Source of the DNA: Flavobacteriales bacterium
Lineage (GTDB): Bacteria > Bacteroidota > Bacteroidia > Flavobacteriales_F > PHOS-HE28
DNA: 64,000 nt
Direction: 5' to 3'
Assembly (NCBI GenBank): GCA_016699575.1
Contig: CP064979.1
Span: 3,534,001-3,598,000, forward strand
Below the pieces are notes generated by a model, which was not told the DNA's origin, ran no database searches, and worked only from the letters and a program-made list of their open reading frames with translations. Shown here in pieces: positions 36,838 through 45,227 of the stretch (its first letter is position 1; the number at the start of each line of letters is the position of its first letter). Position numbers and translations under genes: made by a program.

Positions 36838-37557
36838 CTAAGAACGCTGTTCCTCAATGTCGACGAGGCTCTCCGACACATTGAGCACGAAGCCCTTGCC
36901 GTACACATTGGACAGGCAGACGCCCGGAACAAGCTGCACGTACTTGCGCAAGCGTGTGAGGTAAACGTCCAGCGAACGCGAATGGTAATCGTCCATGCGG
37001 CCCCATACCTGCTCCACCAGGAATTTCCGCTCCACCATCTTGCCCGCGTTGGAAAGCAGGATGTAGAGGATCCGGTTCTCCTTCGCAGTGAGCGTGATTG
37101 TGCGCCCCGTCATCTCCAGGAGCCGTTCCCGCACGTGCAGCGTGAAGGCCGGGAAGACCAGCGATCCGCTGGCGTGCACCTTGGGGCCTTGGGTGCGGTA
37201 GAGCACGGCGTTCACACGCAAGAGCAGCTCTTCGAACTGGAAGGGCTTGGTCAAATAGTCGTCGCAGCCGCTGCGGAAACCGGCCTCCTTGTCGGGCAAA
37301 GTGTTGCGGGCAGTGAGGAAGATGAAGGCAGCCAGGGGATCGATCCTCCGCACTTCGCGGGCCACTTGGAACCCATCCATCTTCGGCAGCATCACGTCCA
37401 GGATGCACAGGTCCGGTCGCACCGAGGTGAACCGCTCCAGGGCCTCCAGACCATCCGCGGCGTGGTGCACGACGAAACCCTCCTGCCGGAACCTGCTTTG
37501 CAGCAGTTCCGCCATGTGCGTTTCGTCCTCGACGATCAGTATGGTGCGCTCAGCCAT
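36838..37557 (-). CDS. OmpR/PhoB-family response regulator
   Basis: The protein has 239 residues from the ATG at 37557. The receiver domain carries the acidic pocket in ILIVEDETHM, the phosphoacceptor aspartate in LCILDVMLPKMDG, and the lysine in DDYLTKPFQ. The C-terminal winged helix has the usual blocks (TITLTAKENRILYILLSNAG, VYLTRLRKYVQL, LSNVYGKGFVL). It overlaps the upstream histidine-kinase gene by 8 bp, so it is the cognate regulator. The targets are not visible. Confidence 0.95.
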   Translation of the reverse strand: MAERTILIVEDETHMAELLQSRFRQEGFVVHHAADGLEALERFTSVRPDLCILDVMLPKMDGFQVAREVRRIDPLAAFIFLTARNTLPDKEAGFRSGCDDYLTKPFQFEELLLRVNAVLYRTQGPKVHASGSLVFPAFTLHVRERLLEMTGRTITLTAKENRILYILLSNAGKMVERKFLVEQVWGRMDDYHSRSLDVYLTRLRKYVQLVPGVCLSNVYGKGFVLNVSESLVDIEEQRS

Positions 37558-39052
37558 GTTCCGTTTTTGGAAGAACGAGTTCCACCTCGGCACCGCCAAA
37601 GGTGCTTGCGTTCAACGTGATCGTACCGCCATGGGCCATCATCACCTTCCGGGCGAAGTACAGTCCGATGCCCGTGCCTTTCACTGAGCCTTCGTGGGCG
37701 TTGGTGCCGCGGAAGAACTTGGTGAACACCAGCTGTTCTTCGCTGGCGGGAATGCCGGGCCCGTTGTCCGCGACGGTGATCCGAAGACCGCTCGACGAGT
37801 CGCGGGTGCTGATGTGCACCTGTCGGGGCGCACGGCCGTAGCGGATCGCGTTGTCCAACAAGGAATGGAACACATTGGTAAGGTAGGTCGCATCCACCAG
37901 CACCCACGGATCGGCGGCCTCGAAGACGCAGGTCACCGCCACGGCATCCCGTTCCAGCGCAGGTCGGAGCGAGCGCAGGGTCGCTTGGAGCAGTTCATGC
38001 GCATCGTGAAGCTCCAATTCCAACGGCAGTGCCTCCTGGTCCAATAGGCTCACGGACATCACCTTCTTCACGTTGGCCTGCAGGCGTTCGTTCTCCTCGG
38101 CGATCACCTCCATCATGTGATGGTGCTGCGCATGCTGGTCAGGCCGCCGCAACGCTTCCAGGGCCAGTGAAATGTGGGTGATGGGCGTGTTGAACTCGTG
38201 GGTGATGTTGCTCACCAGGTCCATTTGCATCTGCGCCAACCGACGCTCCTGCGCCCACGCGCGTCGGCTCCGCCACAGGGTGAATACCAGCACAATGAAC
38301 AGGGCCAGGAAGATCCAGAGGTAGGGAAGTGTTTCACGCAAGGCGGCAGCGGTTAGACCGGGCAGCTGCAACACCACCACCCAAGGCGCTACATCAGGTG
38401 GCACGATGGCCGACGACCGCACCGATGGGGCATCAGCGATCGGCCCGCGCTCTGGCGTTCGGAACAGGGTGTCCTTCGCAAGGGTGTCGATGATCAGCGC
38501 CACAAAGTCCGCATCCCCTGCTTGTGCAAAGGTCTCCCGCACCGATCGGGTGAAACGCGCATGGTCCACCAATTCCATCCGCCGCCCGTTCACTTCGGCA
38601 CAGAGCAGCCCGCGGTCGGCGAACACGCCTCCGGATCCGATGCCGCCTGTATCGCTCGGGCTCGCCTCCATGGGCAGCAGGAAGTTGAGGCGCACGTGCA
38701 TCCGCAAGACCGCTGGGACCTCAACAGGAAATCGGCTGCGCTGCAGCATGGTATCCGGACCGGCGGTGTGTACCCGATACTGCGCAATGGTATCGCCGAT
38801 GGGTCCCGCGCTGCTCGGTGGCGCGATCAAGTAGAACTCGGAACCGCCGGGTAGGGCGCGCTCGGCGAAGAGTTCCACGCAGCGCGCATCGTCCCGCACT
38901 TGTGCTGCAATGCTGTCCAATCGCTCCTGTGCATGACCGATGAGGTCGGCGCTTTCACGGCGCAGAACGGTCCCCCAAGCGAGCAAGCCAGCAAGGAACA
39001 AGGCGCCCAATGCCATGGCCATCCCCACGTCCGAACGCTCCATCCACTTCAT
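37550..39052 (-). CDS. Membrane sensor histidine kinase (partner of the OmpR-type regulator)
   Basis: The protein has 500 residues. An N-terminal TM (GMAMALGALFLAGLLAWGTV) and a second TM near residue 255 (LPYLWIFLALFIVLVFTLW) enclose a ~220-residue periplasmic sensor. The kinase core shows the H box (VSNITHEFNTPITHISLALE), the N box (FHSLLDNAIRYG), the G1 box (VADNGPGIP) and the G2 box (GTGIGLYFARKVM). It is a classical HisKA/HATPase kinase with no HAMP domain obvious. It is translationally coupled to the response regulator. The signal is unknown. Confidence 0.95.
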   Translation of the reverse strand: MKWMERSDVGMAMALGALFLAGLLAWGTVLRRESADLIGHAQERLDSIAAQVRDDARCVELFAERALPGGSEFYLIAPPSSAGPIGDTIAQYRVHTAGPDTMLQRSRFPVEVPAVLRMHVRLNFLLPMEASPSDTGGIGSGGVFADRGLLCAEVNGRRMELVDHARFTRSVRETFAQAGDADFVALIIDTLAKDTLFRTPERGPIADAPSVRSSAIVPPDVAPWVVVLQLPGLTAAALRETLPYLWIFLALFIVLVFTLWRSRRAWAQERRLAQMQMDLVSNITHEFNTPITHISLALEALRRPDQHAQHHHMMEVIAEENERLQANVKKVMSVSLLDQEALPLELELHDAHELLQATLRSLRPALERDAVAVTCVFEAADPWVLVDATYLTNVFHSLLDNAIRYGRAPRQVHISTRDSSSGLRITVADNGPGIPASEEQLVFTKFFRGTNAHEGSVKGTGIGLYFARKVMMAHGGTITLNASTFGGAEVELVLPKTEHG

Positions 39053-39338
39053 CCTTTCAAGGATACATGACGGTTAACCAGGAATGCCGGGTGTCTATCC
39101 GGTTCAGGGTTCTGTCAAGGAAGTTCCACGGGCCTTCTGGATCCGCGACTGGTCCAAGACGCATGGTACCCCGCCACTCCCCGCGTGGCCGTAGCGAGCG
39201 ATCCAGGCGTCACGGAACGTAAGGGATCCCTCCCTCCAAGACAGCGGACGACCGGATGACACCACCTTCACCACAGGAGCCGCGCCATACTTCTACTTTA
39301 GGCATCACCCAGCACATCGCCCTCCATCTATCCCGCTA

Positions 39339-40343
39339 ATGAACCCCTCCTTCTTGCAACAGATCCTCGGCAGCATCAGCGCCGGTATCGCCAGCATCCT
39401 CTTCTTCGTGCGCCTGCTGCCGTTCCTGGCGGAATGGATCAACAAGGAGACGAGCAGCGATCGATGGGCGGCACCCGCGGTGAACATCCTGGCGTCCATC
39501 TGGGGGCTGATGATGATCGCGCTGCTGTGCATGACGGCCAGCGGCGGTTTCGACTGGATCAAACTGGGCCGTGGGAAGCTCTACATGCTTGCCGTAGTCG
39601 CCGCGTTCGCGCTGGCATGCGCCTCCTACCTGTTCGTCGGCCTGTACCTGCGGCCGGGTTTCACGCCGCGCGGCCTCTACAGCCCGTTCCTCTACCTCAT
39701 CTTGTTCTCAACGGTGCTGCTGGTAGTGGTGAGTTTGAACCAGAAGCTCGTGCCTGGAGTGTCCGTGCAGTGGATGCTTCGCCCATGGGCGTGGTTCACC
39801 GCCATCAGCCTCGTGGGCAGCCTGATCTTCGCTGGCAACTGGATCATCAACAACGGCGGTCGCGGTCTGGCCGACGTCGCCACGCGGATCATCGTCCACT
39901 TGCCAGCCACCAAAGAAGAACTCGCCGAGATCGAACGGCTCGATCCAAAGAATGATCTCGAAAAACTGGTCAGGCGGGCGAGCCGTGATGAGAAACCGGC
40001 CGTGTGCGCGGCGGCTACAGCGCGACTGCGCGCTGATCCGGATTTTCTGGGGATCATGGCTGCCATGCTGGATTCCGGTTATGCGGAACCTGCACTGCAG
40101 TTCGTGCGCGATGCTGAGCTGACGCCCGCCGAGAAAGCCCGCTTTGCTCGACCCGCGCTCAACGCCCTCGGGCGCTGGGTGAACAGTGCACCCGCACCCA
40201 ACTACACGACGTCGGAGCACTTGAAGCGGACACGGCGGTGGGGCGATGAGATGTTCCGCGTCCTCCCCGGAAAATTCGCTGGCACCGGTGTGGACTTCAC
40301 GGAGCTGGAGGGGTGGTACAAGGAGAAGATGGCAACAGAATAG
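39339..40343 (+). CDS. Membrane protein with soluble helical C-terminus
   Basis: The protein has 334 residues. Five hydrophobic segments lie in the first ~175 residues (IASILFFVRLLPFLAEWIN, ILASIWGLMMIALLCMTA, LAVVAAFALACASYLFVGLY, FLYLILFSTVLLVVVSLN, WFTAISLVGSLIFAGNWII). The C-terminal ~150 residues are helical, with alanine-rich repeats (ADPDFLGIMAAMLDSGYAEPAL) reminiscent of TPR/Sel1-like helical pairs. No family recognised. The next gene begins ~20 bp downstream and is probably cotranscribed. Confidence 0.6.
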   Translation: MNPSFLQQILGSISAGIASILFFVRLLPFLAEWINKETSSDRWAAPAVNILASIWGLMMIALLCMTASGGFDWIKLGRGKLYMLAVVAAFALACASYLFVGLYLRPGFTPRGLYSPFLYLILFSTVLLVVVSLNQKLVPGVSVQWMLRPWAWFTAISLVGSLIFAGNWIINNGGRGLADVATRIIVHLPATKEELAEIERLDPKNDLEKLVRRASRDEKPAVCAAATARLRADPDFLGIMAAMLDSGYAEPALQFVRDAELTPAEKARFARPALNALGRWVNSAPAPNYTTSEHLKRTRRWGDEMFRVLPGKFAGTGVDFTELEGWYKEKMATE

Positions 40344-40363
40344 TGGTTCCTACGTTCGGACCG

Positions 40364-41521
40364 ATGACGATCCCCGATCCCTTCCGCCAGCAGCTCGCGG
40401 AGTTCCCTGCGCCGTTGCGCGAACTGGTTGAAGCCGAGATCAAGGCTGGCAACAGCATCGCAGCCATCGAGAACGGCTTTCCCGCTGCGCCCTGCGGTGC
40501 TTCTGTGAAGCTGGCGAAGGCGGTACAGGATGAACGCCGCAGATCGATGGGGGAGGTGAGGTTCTACGCGCGGAACAACTCTTCTTACGCCGGAGAATTC
40601 ACTACCGAACAACGGCACTTCTTCGTGCTCGAACCGCCGTTGCCGCCCGAACCACCGCCGGACATGGACGCCATCCGCCGCTCGCTCGAACCGAAGCCGG
40701 ATGCGTTGGCGCAGCTCGCCCAGCGGGAAGCGCGCTCGGGTCCGGAGCTCGTCCGATCAATGCTTCAAGAGCGCGTTGCGACGGAGAACACACGACCCAG
40801 CTCCACGCCGAAAGGCGCGCTGACTTCCGTGGAGACCGCCACCAGCGCGAAGCGCCTACTGCACTTCCGCGACCACCGTCCACCGCATGCGATCCAGTTC
40901 GCGCTGGAACGGGACCTCATGACCCTCTTCGCAACCTCCATGCAGAACGAGCGCTTGGTCATGACCGCCAGCGCCAACGTGGTCGGCGCGCGCTATCACT
41001 TCGAACTGCGCTTTGAGGCGGCGATGCCGGAGGGCAATTGCTACTCCCTGAGCGTGGAGACCTCATGGGCCGATGCGGCCACCACGCACCACGACTACTA
41101 CCGCAAGACTTCGGACAGCTGGTTCAGTCATTGGACACGCGATCTCCAGCCCGCCGATCCACCCGCTGCTGCTGAAGGTTCATCTGACCGCTACGAGAAG
41201 ATCTGCGCCGCATCATTGAACGCCGAAGCGCATCTCGATTCCGTTCCCGCACTGCAACAAGCGATCGTGGCAGGCATGAAGCGCGGCGCGCGGTTCTCCA
41301 CCTCGCACAAAGAGGGCGGCACGAACATCGGTTGGGATGGACAGCGTTTCGTGCGCTCCGACTACGGCGACTATCCGGATCACATCACCTACGCGAATGA
41401 GGCGCACTTCATGGACGCGCTGCGGAAGTTCTACGACTGGGAGACCTCGCAGAACGTGTATCCGGAGAAGGACTCGGAGCTCGTGGCGTGGAGGCTCATG
41501 CTGCGCTTGCTGCGGACTTAG
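40364..41521 (+). CDS. Hypothetical protein with a decayed paralogue fragment nearby
   Basis: The protein has 385 residues from the ATG at 40364. It has no signal peptide or TM. The N-terminal part has a proline-rich linker (LEPPLPPEPPPDMDAI). The C-terminal ~200 residues look like a globular domain (NVVGARYHFELRFEAAMPEG, THHDYYRKTSDSWFSHW, GTNIGWDGQRFVRSDYGDYP). The last residues, NVYPEKDSELVAWRLMLRLL, recur in a gene remnant at 43087-43173, so at least two copies of this family existed here. Function unknown. Confidence 0.65.
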   Translation: MTIPDPFRQQLAEFPAPLRELVEAEIKAGNSIAAIENGFPAAPCGASVKLAKAVQDERRRSMGEVRFYARNNSSYAGEFTTEQRHFFVLEPPLPPEPPPDMDAIRRSLEPKPDALAQLAQREARSGPELVRSMLQERVATENTRPSSTPKGALTSVETATSAKRLLHFRDHRPPHAIQFALERDLMTLFATSMQNERLVMTASANVVGARYHFELRFEAAMPEGNCYSLSVETSWADAATTHHDYYRKTSDSWFSHWTRDLQPADPPAAAEGSSDRYEKICAASLNAEAHLDSVPALQQAIVAGMKRGARFSTSHKEGGTNIGWDGQRFVRSDYGDYPDHITYANEAHFMDALRKFYDWETSQNVYPEKDSELVAWRLMLRLLRT

Positions 41522-41548
41522 GGTGGCGACTGGGGGCGCTCGCTATCA

Positions 41549-41938
41549 TCAAGCCGAGGGTATCTCCTCCACCAACACTGCGTTCCCGACCTTGTCGAAA
41601 TACGTGCACGTCATTGCACCGGTATCCACCACCCAGCGCTGCACGCCTGCAGCGCGGGCTTCGTCGCAGATGGTCGGATAGTCCGACAAACCTTGCTGAT
41701 GATGCTTGATGCGGGCGATGAAGTGCTCGCGGTCCACGCGGTCGGCGATGGGGTGTTCGGCATGGCCGGGCGGGGAACTGAGGAGCTGGTCGGCGCCTTC
41801 GTAGTCCGTATGGCCATCGGTGAGCCAAGTGGTGTAGCGGCGCACACCGAGCTGGATGAAGGTCTGCACAAGGGCGGGGAAATCGGCGCCGCTCTTCACG
41901 TGGCTGCGTGCTTCGGAAAGTTGCTCAAGGGTGAACAT
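41549..41938 (-). CDS. DUF1398 (YbcV-like) family protein
   Basis: The protein has 129 residues from the ATG at 41938. The start MFTLEQLSEARSHVKSGADF and the following LGVRRYTTWLTDGHTDYEGA are the family signature of DUF1398, a small alpha/beta protein of phage- and island-associated distribution. The later segment (IKHHQQGLSDYPTICDEARA) and the C-terminal strands (WVVDTGAMTCTYFDKVGN) also fit. The function of the family is unknown. It is the first gene of the accessory region on this side. Confidence 0.85.
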   Translation of the reverse strand: MFTLEQLSEARSHVKSGADFPALVQTFIQLGVRRYTTWLTDGHTDYEGADQLLSSPPGHAEHPIADRVDREHFIARIKHHQQGLSDYPTICDEARAAGVQRWVVDTGAMTCTYFDKVGNAVLVEEIPSA

Positions 41939-42274
41939 GGTCGTTTGGTTTGTGGCAGCAAAGCAGCGCCAGCACCCGGTCCTTCTCCTTGTAAAAAGTC
42001 GGCTATTGGGCAGAAAGTACATTCCATGGCTCACGACCTCGTTGATCCGCACATGATGGCAGTCTGGTTACTCGCTCTCGGGTGGCGCGTGCGGTGGATG
42101 TCCACGGCCAGCGCGGCCACTCCCGGCTCGGGGAGCCCGTGCTGCGGGCCATGCGCGAGCCGGGTTGTGGCTTTGGCCGTGGGCGCCTTTTGGCTCCACC
42201 TTTTGGCGAAGCAAAAGGTGGAAGTGTGGTTGCCTGATCGATCTCGGCTTCGCGGTTCACAGGCGCAAAGAGCC
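41939..42274. other. 336-bp intergenic stretch with one strong hairpin
   Basis: No coding frame is convincing here. The stretch holds a perfect 11-bp hairpin (listed separately) close to the 3' end of the AraC gene. The surrounding sequence (around 42090-42180) is G+C rich with short CGGGAG/CTCGGG repeats. It must also contain the promoter of the DUF1398 gene, which is transcribed away on the minus strand. Confidence 0.4.
42195..42222. repeat. Perfect hairpin TCCACCTTTTG/CAAAAGGTGGA
   Basis: An 11-bp perfect stem with a six-base loop (GCGAAG). It lies 53 bp past the end of the AraC-type gene on the minus strand, where it could end transcription, though no T tract follows. Hairpins of this sequence type are scattered between genes in Bacteroidota, so it may be a dispersed repeat rather than a dedicated terminator. 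Confidence 0.6.
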
Positions 42275-43054
42275 CTATTCCTCTGCTTGTTCGAAGAAGC
42301 GCTGCGGTGCCTCACCGGTGAACGCACGGAAGGTCTTGATGAAATGCGCCTGGTCGTAGAAGCCGGCCTCCAGCGCGGTGTCGAGCAAGGCCGTGCCGGG
42401 CACATGCGCTTGCAGCACTGCGCGCATTCGCACAATACCCGCGTACTGCTTGGCCGTGGCACCCACCGCTTTGCGGAAGCGCCGCTCCAAGGGACTGCGG
42501 CTGGTGTGCAATTGCTCGGCCAGCTGTTCGATACGGATGCTTCCCTTGCTCCGGTGTATGAGCGCCAGCGCGCCCACCACCAGCGCATCGGGCTTCGCTG
42601 GCCGCAGGCGTTCAATTAGGAAGGCCTCCACCACCGAAACCCGGCCCGCATCGGTGGCGGCTTCTTCCAAGCGTTCTTCCAACAACACCAGCTCGGACCG
42701 CAGCATGAACTGCTCCAGCGAAAGGCTCTGGCCGAAGAGTTCGTTAAGGGGCTCGGGGAAGAAGGCCGTAGCACCCGCCTCGCGGAAGAACACGAGCACG
42801 GTGCCGGTGCCAGCCTCGCTCTGGAAGGTGACGGCCGAGCCTTGCATACCGGTGACGCCGGACCGATGCAGCTTGCGCGAACCATACGGCTCCATTCGCT
42901 TTACCGCACCGCTGAACTGGAAGCCCATGACCAGTCCCGTGCCGGGCAGCACCGTATATGGCGCATTGCTGGTGGACCGCACTACGGCGTAGCGTTCCAC
43001 GAATGGCCGCAAGGCTTGGCAGGGCAGCGCGATGGGAGGTGAGGGCTGTGCCAT
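42275..43054 (-). CDS. AraC-family transcriptional regulator
   Basis: The protein has 259 residues from the ATG at 43054. The N-terminal ~150 residues are a beta-rich sensing domain of the DUF6597-like type (LRPFVERYAVV, YTVLPGTGLVMGFQFSG). The C-terminal ~100 residues contain the double helix-turn-helix: IRIEQLAEQLHTSRSPLERRFRKAVG and ALEAGFYDQAHFIKTFRAFTG. The open extension upstream of 43054 is antisense to a gene remnant and is rejected. Effector and target are unknown. Confidence 0.9.
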   Translation of the reverse strand: MAQPSPPIALPCQALRPFVERYAVVRSTSNAPYTVLPGTGLVMGFQFSGAVKRMEPYGSRKLHRSGVTGMQGSAVTFQSEAGTGTVLVFFREAGATAFFPEPLNELFGQSLSLEQFMLRSELVLLEERLEEAATDAGRVSVVEAFLIERLRPAKPDALVVGALALIHRSKGSIRIEQLAEQLHTSRSPLERRFRKAVGATAKQYAGIVRMRAVLQAHVPGTALLDTALEAGFYDQAHFIKTFRAFTGEAPQRFFEQAEE

Positions 43055-43059
43055 GCACG

Positions 43060-43173
43060 AAGATGGGAAGGACAGAAGATCCTGCGAGCGGGAAACGCCG
43101 AAGAACGTGTATCCCGAAAAGGTCTCCGACCTCGTGGCGTGGAAGCTCATTCTCCGGTTGCTACGGACGTAGT
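43060..43173 (+). pseudogene. 3' remnant of a paralogue of the protein at 40364-41521
   Basis: In one frame the sequence reads ETPKNVYPEKVSDLVAWKL then ILRLLRT and stops. It matches the C-terminus of the upstream protein (ETSQNVYPEKDSELVAWRL..., LRLLRT) at about 80% identity. Just before that, nucleotide similarity continues through a one-base insertion and three T-to-C changes that turn FYDWET into SCERET. The gene body is absent, replaced by the AraC gene reading the other way. A decayed duplicate is the simplest reading. Confidence 0.7.
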
Positions 43174-43182
43174 GTGGTTGCC

Positions 43183-43524
43183 TTACGTTCCTTTCTTGGA
43201 ACGCAGATCGGCCGCCAACTGCTTCATGGCCTTGGTATCCACCGTGTCGTACTCGCTCTTGTCGTAGATGCTGAGCAGGTACACTTCGGCATCCTCGGTC
43301 ACCACATAGGTGATCACACGGGCGCCCCCGCTCTTTCCTTTGCCCTTGCTGGTGATGGCCAGACGGACCTTGTATAAGCCGTGACCAAGACCGGTGCCCG
43401 AGTTTGGCTGAAGCTCCAGCTCCTTCTCCAGTTTCAACAAGTCCTTTGCAAGTAAGCGGTGCCGCTTAAGCAACGGCCGCAACTCTTTCTCGAACTCCGG
43501 CGTGGGGATGACCCTATGCTTCAC
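43183..43524 (-). CDS. RelE/ParE-superfamily toxin
   Basis: The protein has 113 residues. The N-terminal HRVIPTPEFEKELRPLLKRHRLL, the central LYKVRLAITSKGKGKSGGARVITYVV and the C-terminal strand EVYLLSIYDKSEYD follow the RelE/HigB fold of ribosome-dependent mRNA interferases. The central basic stretch would contact RNA. It overlaps the upstream antitoxin-like gene by 11 bp. The toxin activity is inferred from family and context only. Confidence 0.8.
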   Translation of the reverse strand: MKHRVIPTPEFEKELRPLLKRHRLLAKDLLKLEKELELQPNSGTGLGHGLYKVRLAITSKGKGKSGGARVITYVVTEDAEVYLLSIYDKSEYDTVDTKAMKQLAADLRSKKGT

Positions 43525-43732
43525 GCAGCACGTCCTTCAAGGTCCGCTTCTTCAATTTTCCTGAGCGCATCCGTGCTACTTGTGTGAGCGCATTGCTCAG
43601 CGAGGAGCGGAGTTTCAATAGCTGCTCATAATGTCTCAGCTTATCCAACAGGTCATTCCAGTCCTCCACAGGGACCTGAACGGCCTGCACGTTGCCATCG
43701 GCATCGTTCACATAGCGCATCGGGACTTTCAT
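43514..43732 (-). CDS. Antitoxin-like partner of the RelE-type toxin
   Basis: The protein has 72 residues. It begins with MRYVNDADGNVQAVQVPVEDW and continues with a helical part (LRHYEQLLKLRSSLSNALTQ) and a basic tail (SGKLKKRTLKDVLREA) typical of small antitoxins that wrap their toxin. Either of two methionines (43732 or 43720) may be the start. The 11-bp overlap with the toxin gene implies coupled translation and, by family, autoregulation of the promoter. Confidence 0.7.
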   Translation of the reverse strand: MKVPMRYVNDADGNVQAVQVPVEDWNDLLDKLRHYEQLLKLRSSLSNALTQVARMRSGKLKKRTLKDVLREA

Positions 43733-43750
43733 GCTCCCAAAAATAAGGGC

Positions 43751-43954
43751 TCAATTGGCGAATTGCCTGCACGCTTCCAGGTCCGCCGCCTCGAGCATCG
43801 GGTACTGCTTCAACACTTCAGCTTCGGGCGTACCGGCCATCAGGAAATCCAGCACGGTCTGCGCGGTGATCCACATGCCCCGGATAACGGGCTTGCCGTT
43901 GCAGATCCGGTCATCGACGGTGATCCGCTTGAGCAGTTCTGGATCTGCGTTCAT
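43751..43954 (-). CDS. DUF433-family antitoxin-like protein
   Basis: The protein has 67 residues with the DUF433 signature: RITVDDRICNGKPVIRGMWI, then TAQTVLDFLMAGTPEAEVLKQYPML. This family is usually paired with a DUF5615 PIN-like toxin, but no such gene follows here. The next gene on this strand is the RelE-type antitoxin, 18 bp downstream. It is therefore an orphan or part of a composite module. Confidence 0.85.
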   Translation of the reverse strand: MNADPELLKRITVDDRICNGKPVIRGMWITAQTVLDFLMAGTPEAEVLKQYPMLEAADLEACRQFAN

Positions 43955-44013
43955 GATCCAAAGTTAGGCGATACGTGTCCGGTTCACCGAACGCGCGATA
44001 GCTTCACGCCGCA

Positions 44014-44546
44014 TGAAATTCTGGGCCGGCGTCACCGACAACGAATGGTTCCCCTTCCTCGCTGCGCGCGGCTTGGACGAGGTGAACTTCTGGCGGCCAT
44101 CGCCGGGGCCGTACTTCACGGGCTTGCCTGCGGGCACGCCCTTCCTGTTCAAGTTCTAGGGTACCTCGAAGCACCTGCTCATGGCGGCATCGGCGTAAGA
44201 CGCCGACCCTTGCGGGCGCATGTCTCTCGTCCGATCATCCTGCGTTGCTACTCGGTCAGCTACCGCCAGGTAGCTGCCTTTTGTATCGCCTTGTCTGATC
44301 GAACGATAGCCACGCGTGCCATCCATTCGAAGTACTCCGAGGCACCCTGGGCGCCGAACAACCACATCGCGGGTGGCGGCTTCTTCGTGCAGTATTCATC
44401 GCTGCCGCTGGAGATGGCGTGGGATGCGTTCGGGGAGAAGCACGGTATGCCCGACCCCGGCTCGTCGGCCGGGGCAGGCTAACCGCGACTTCGACCGGAA
44501 GATCCGCGAATACCGGAAGCTGCCGCGATCATACTTGAACTTGTAG
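44014..44546 (+). pseudogene. HNH-endonuclease-family gene broken by a 191-bp insertion
   Basis: From the ATG at 44014 a frame reads MKFWAGVTDNEWFPFLAARG, LDEVNFWRPS and AGTPFLFKF, then stops at 44157. After an inserted block the match resumes at 44349 with APNNHIAGGGFF, SSLPLEMAWDAFGEKHG, and, in another frame, FDRKIREYRKL. These are consecutive blocks of a known family of HNH endonucleases that normally read PFLFKLHSPNN-x-I-x-GGGFF. The insertion falls exactly between PFLFK and PNN. The HNH domain itself is missing. Confidence 0.7.
44158..44348 (+). mobile_element. Small TIR element, copy C (191 bp), in the HNH gene
   Basis: The ends AGGGTACCTCGAAGCACCT and, reverse-complemented at the right end, AGGGTGCCTCGGAGTACTT form terminal inverted repeats with 15 of 19 matches; all differences are transitions. 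The inner part holds a stem with arms CGATCA (44232-44237) and TGATCG (44296-44301). It is clearly related to the element at 45302-45589. It encodes no protein, so it must depend on an enzyme supplied elsewhere, if still mobile. Confidence 0.7.
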
Positions 44547-44574
44547 TGCGCGGGTCTCTTACTTTTGGTGAACC

Positions 44575-44787
44575 ATGCCAGTCTCGGTCAAACAGAACAA
44601 GAAGGAAACGGTGATCACCGTTTCCGGCACCTTGGATCCGGTCCAGTTGGACCAGACCATCCGCTACCTGCGTTATCTGTCCCTCACGCGCGATTTCAAG
44701 AAAGTGTCGCAGGCCGATGCCGACAAACTCGCCGATGAGATCAACGAGGCGGCTTACCGGAAACGCCAACGACGCCTGGCTTCGTGA
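44575..44787 (+). CDS. Antitoxin-like small protein upstream of a PIN toxin
   Basis: The protein has 70 residues: an N-terminal strand pair (VKQNKKETVITVSGTLDPVQ), then a helical region (QTIRYLRYLSLTRDFKKVSQ) and a basic end (INEAAYRKRQRRLAS). Its stop overlaps the start of the PIN-domain gene by 4 bp. No family was recognised from its own sequence; the antitoxin call rests on size, charge pattern and position. Confidence 0.65.
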   Translation: MPVSVKQNKKETVITVSGTLDPVQLDQTIRYLRYLSLTRDFKKVSQADADKLADEINEAAYRKRQRRLAS

Positions 44788-45224
44788 AGTTCATCGTCGA
44801 TGCGAACATCGTCATCAGCACGCTGCTCAAGTCGGATGGAGCGGTTGCAGATGTGCTGTTGAGGACCAAGCCCGCCCCGGAGTTCTTCGTGCCCGAGTTC
44901 ATCCGTGTTGAGACATCGCTCCATCGTGCGAAAGTCGCGCGGCTGACAGGAGCACCACTGGAGTTGCTTGCCGAAGTGGAAGAGGTGCTGCTGTCGCGCA
45001 TGACCAGCGTGCAACCGGACAGCATAGACGGTGTGCAATGGGAACGCGCAAATGAGCTGGTCGCGGGCATCGACCCGAAGGACGACCACTATGTTGCCCT
45101 AGCACTGCACCTCAAGTGCCCGCTCTGGACAGGCGACAAGAAGCTCATCAAAGGGCTTCGTGCGAAGGGATTCAAGCAGGTGCTCTCTACGGAGGAAGTG
45201 AGGGCGATGCTGAAGAAGAAGTAG
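44784..45224 (+). CDS. PIN-domain toxin (VapC-like)
   Basis: The protein has 146 residues beginning with GTG (overlap GTGA). The PIN fold shows its acidic residues: FIVDANIVIS (first Asp), FIRVETSLHR (Glu), and AGIDPKDDHYVALALHL ... WTGDKKLIKGL (last Asp pair). It is a likely Mg-dependent endoribonuclease, forming a type II toxin-antitoxin module with the upstream gene. The MazG remnant follows immediately after its stop. Confidence 0.85.
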   Translation: MKFIVDANIVISTLLKSDGAVADVLLRTKPAPEFFVPEFIRVETSLHRAKVARLTGAPLELLAEVEEVLLSRMTSVQPDSIDGVQWERANELVAGIDPKDDHYVALALHLKCPLWTGDKKLIKGLRAKGFKQVLSTEEVRAMLKKK

Positions 45225-45227
45225 CCG

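Noticed and set aside
40313..40363. Longer N-terminus for the 385-residue protein
   Set aside because: The extension lies over the end of the upstream gene in another frame, and the ATG at 40364 gives the normal spacing.
42060..42260. Possible small gene or mobile element around the 42195-42222 hairpin
   Set aside because: Only the hairpin is structured; no inverted ends or second copy in the window support an element.
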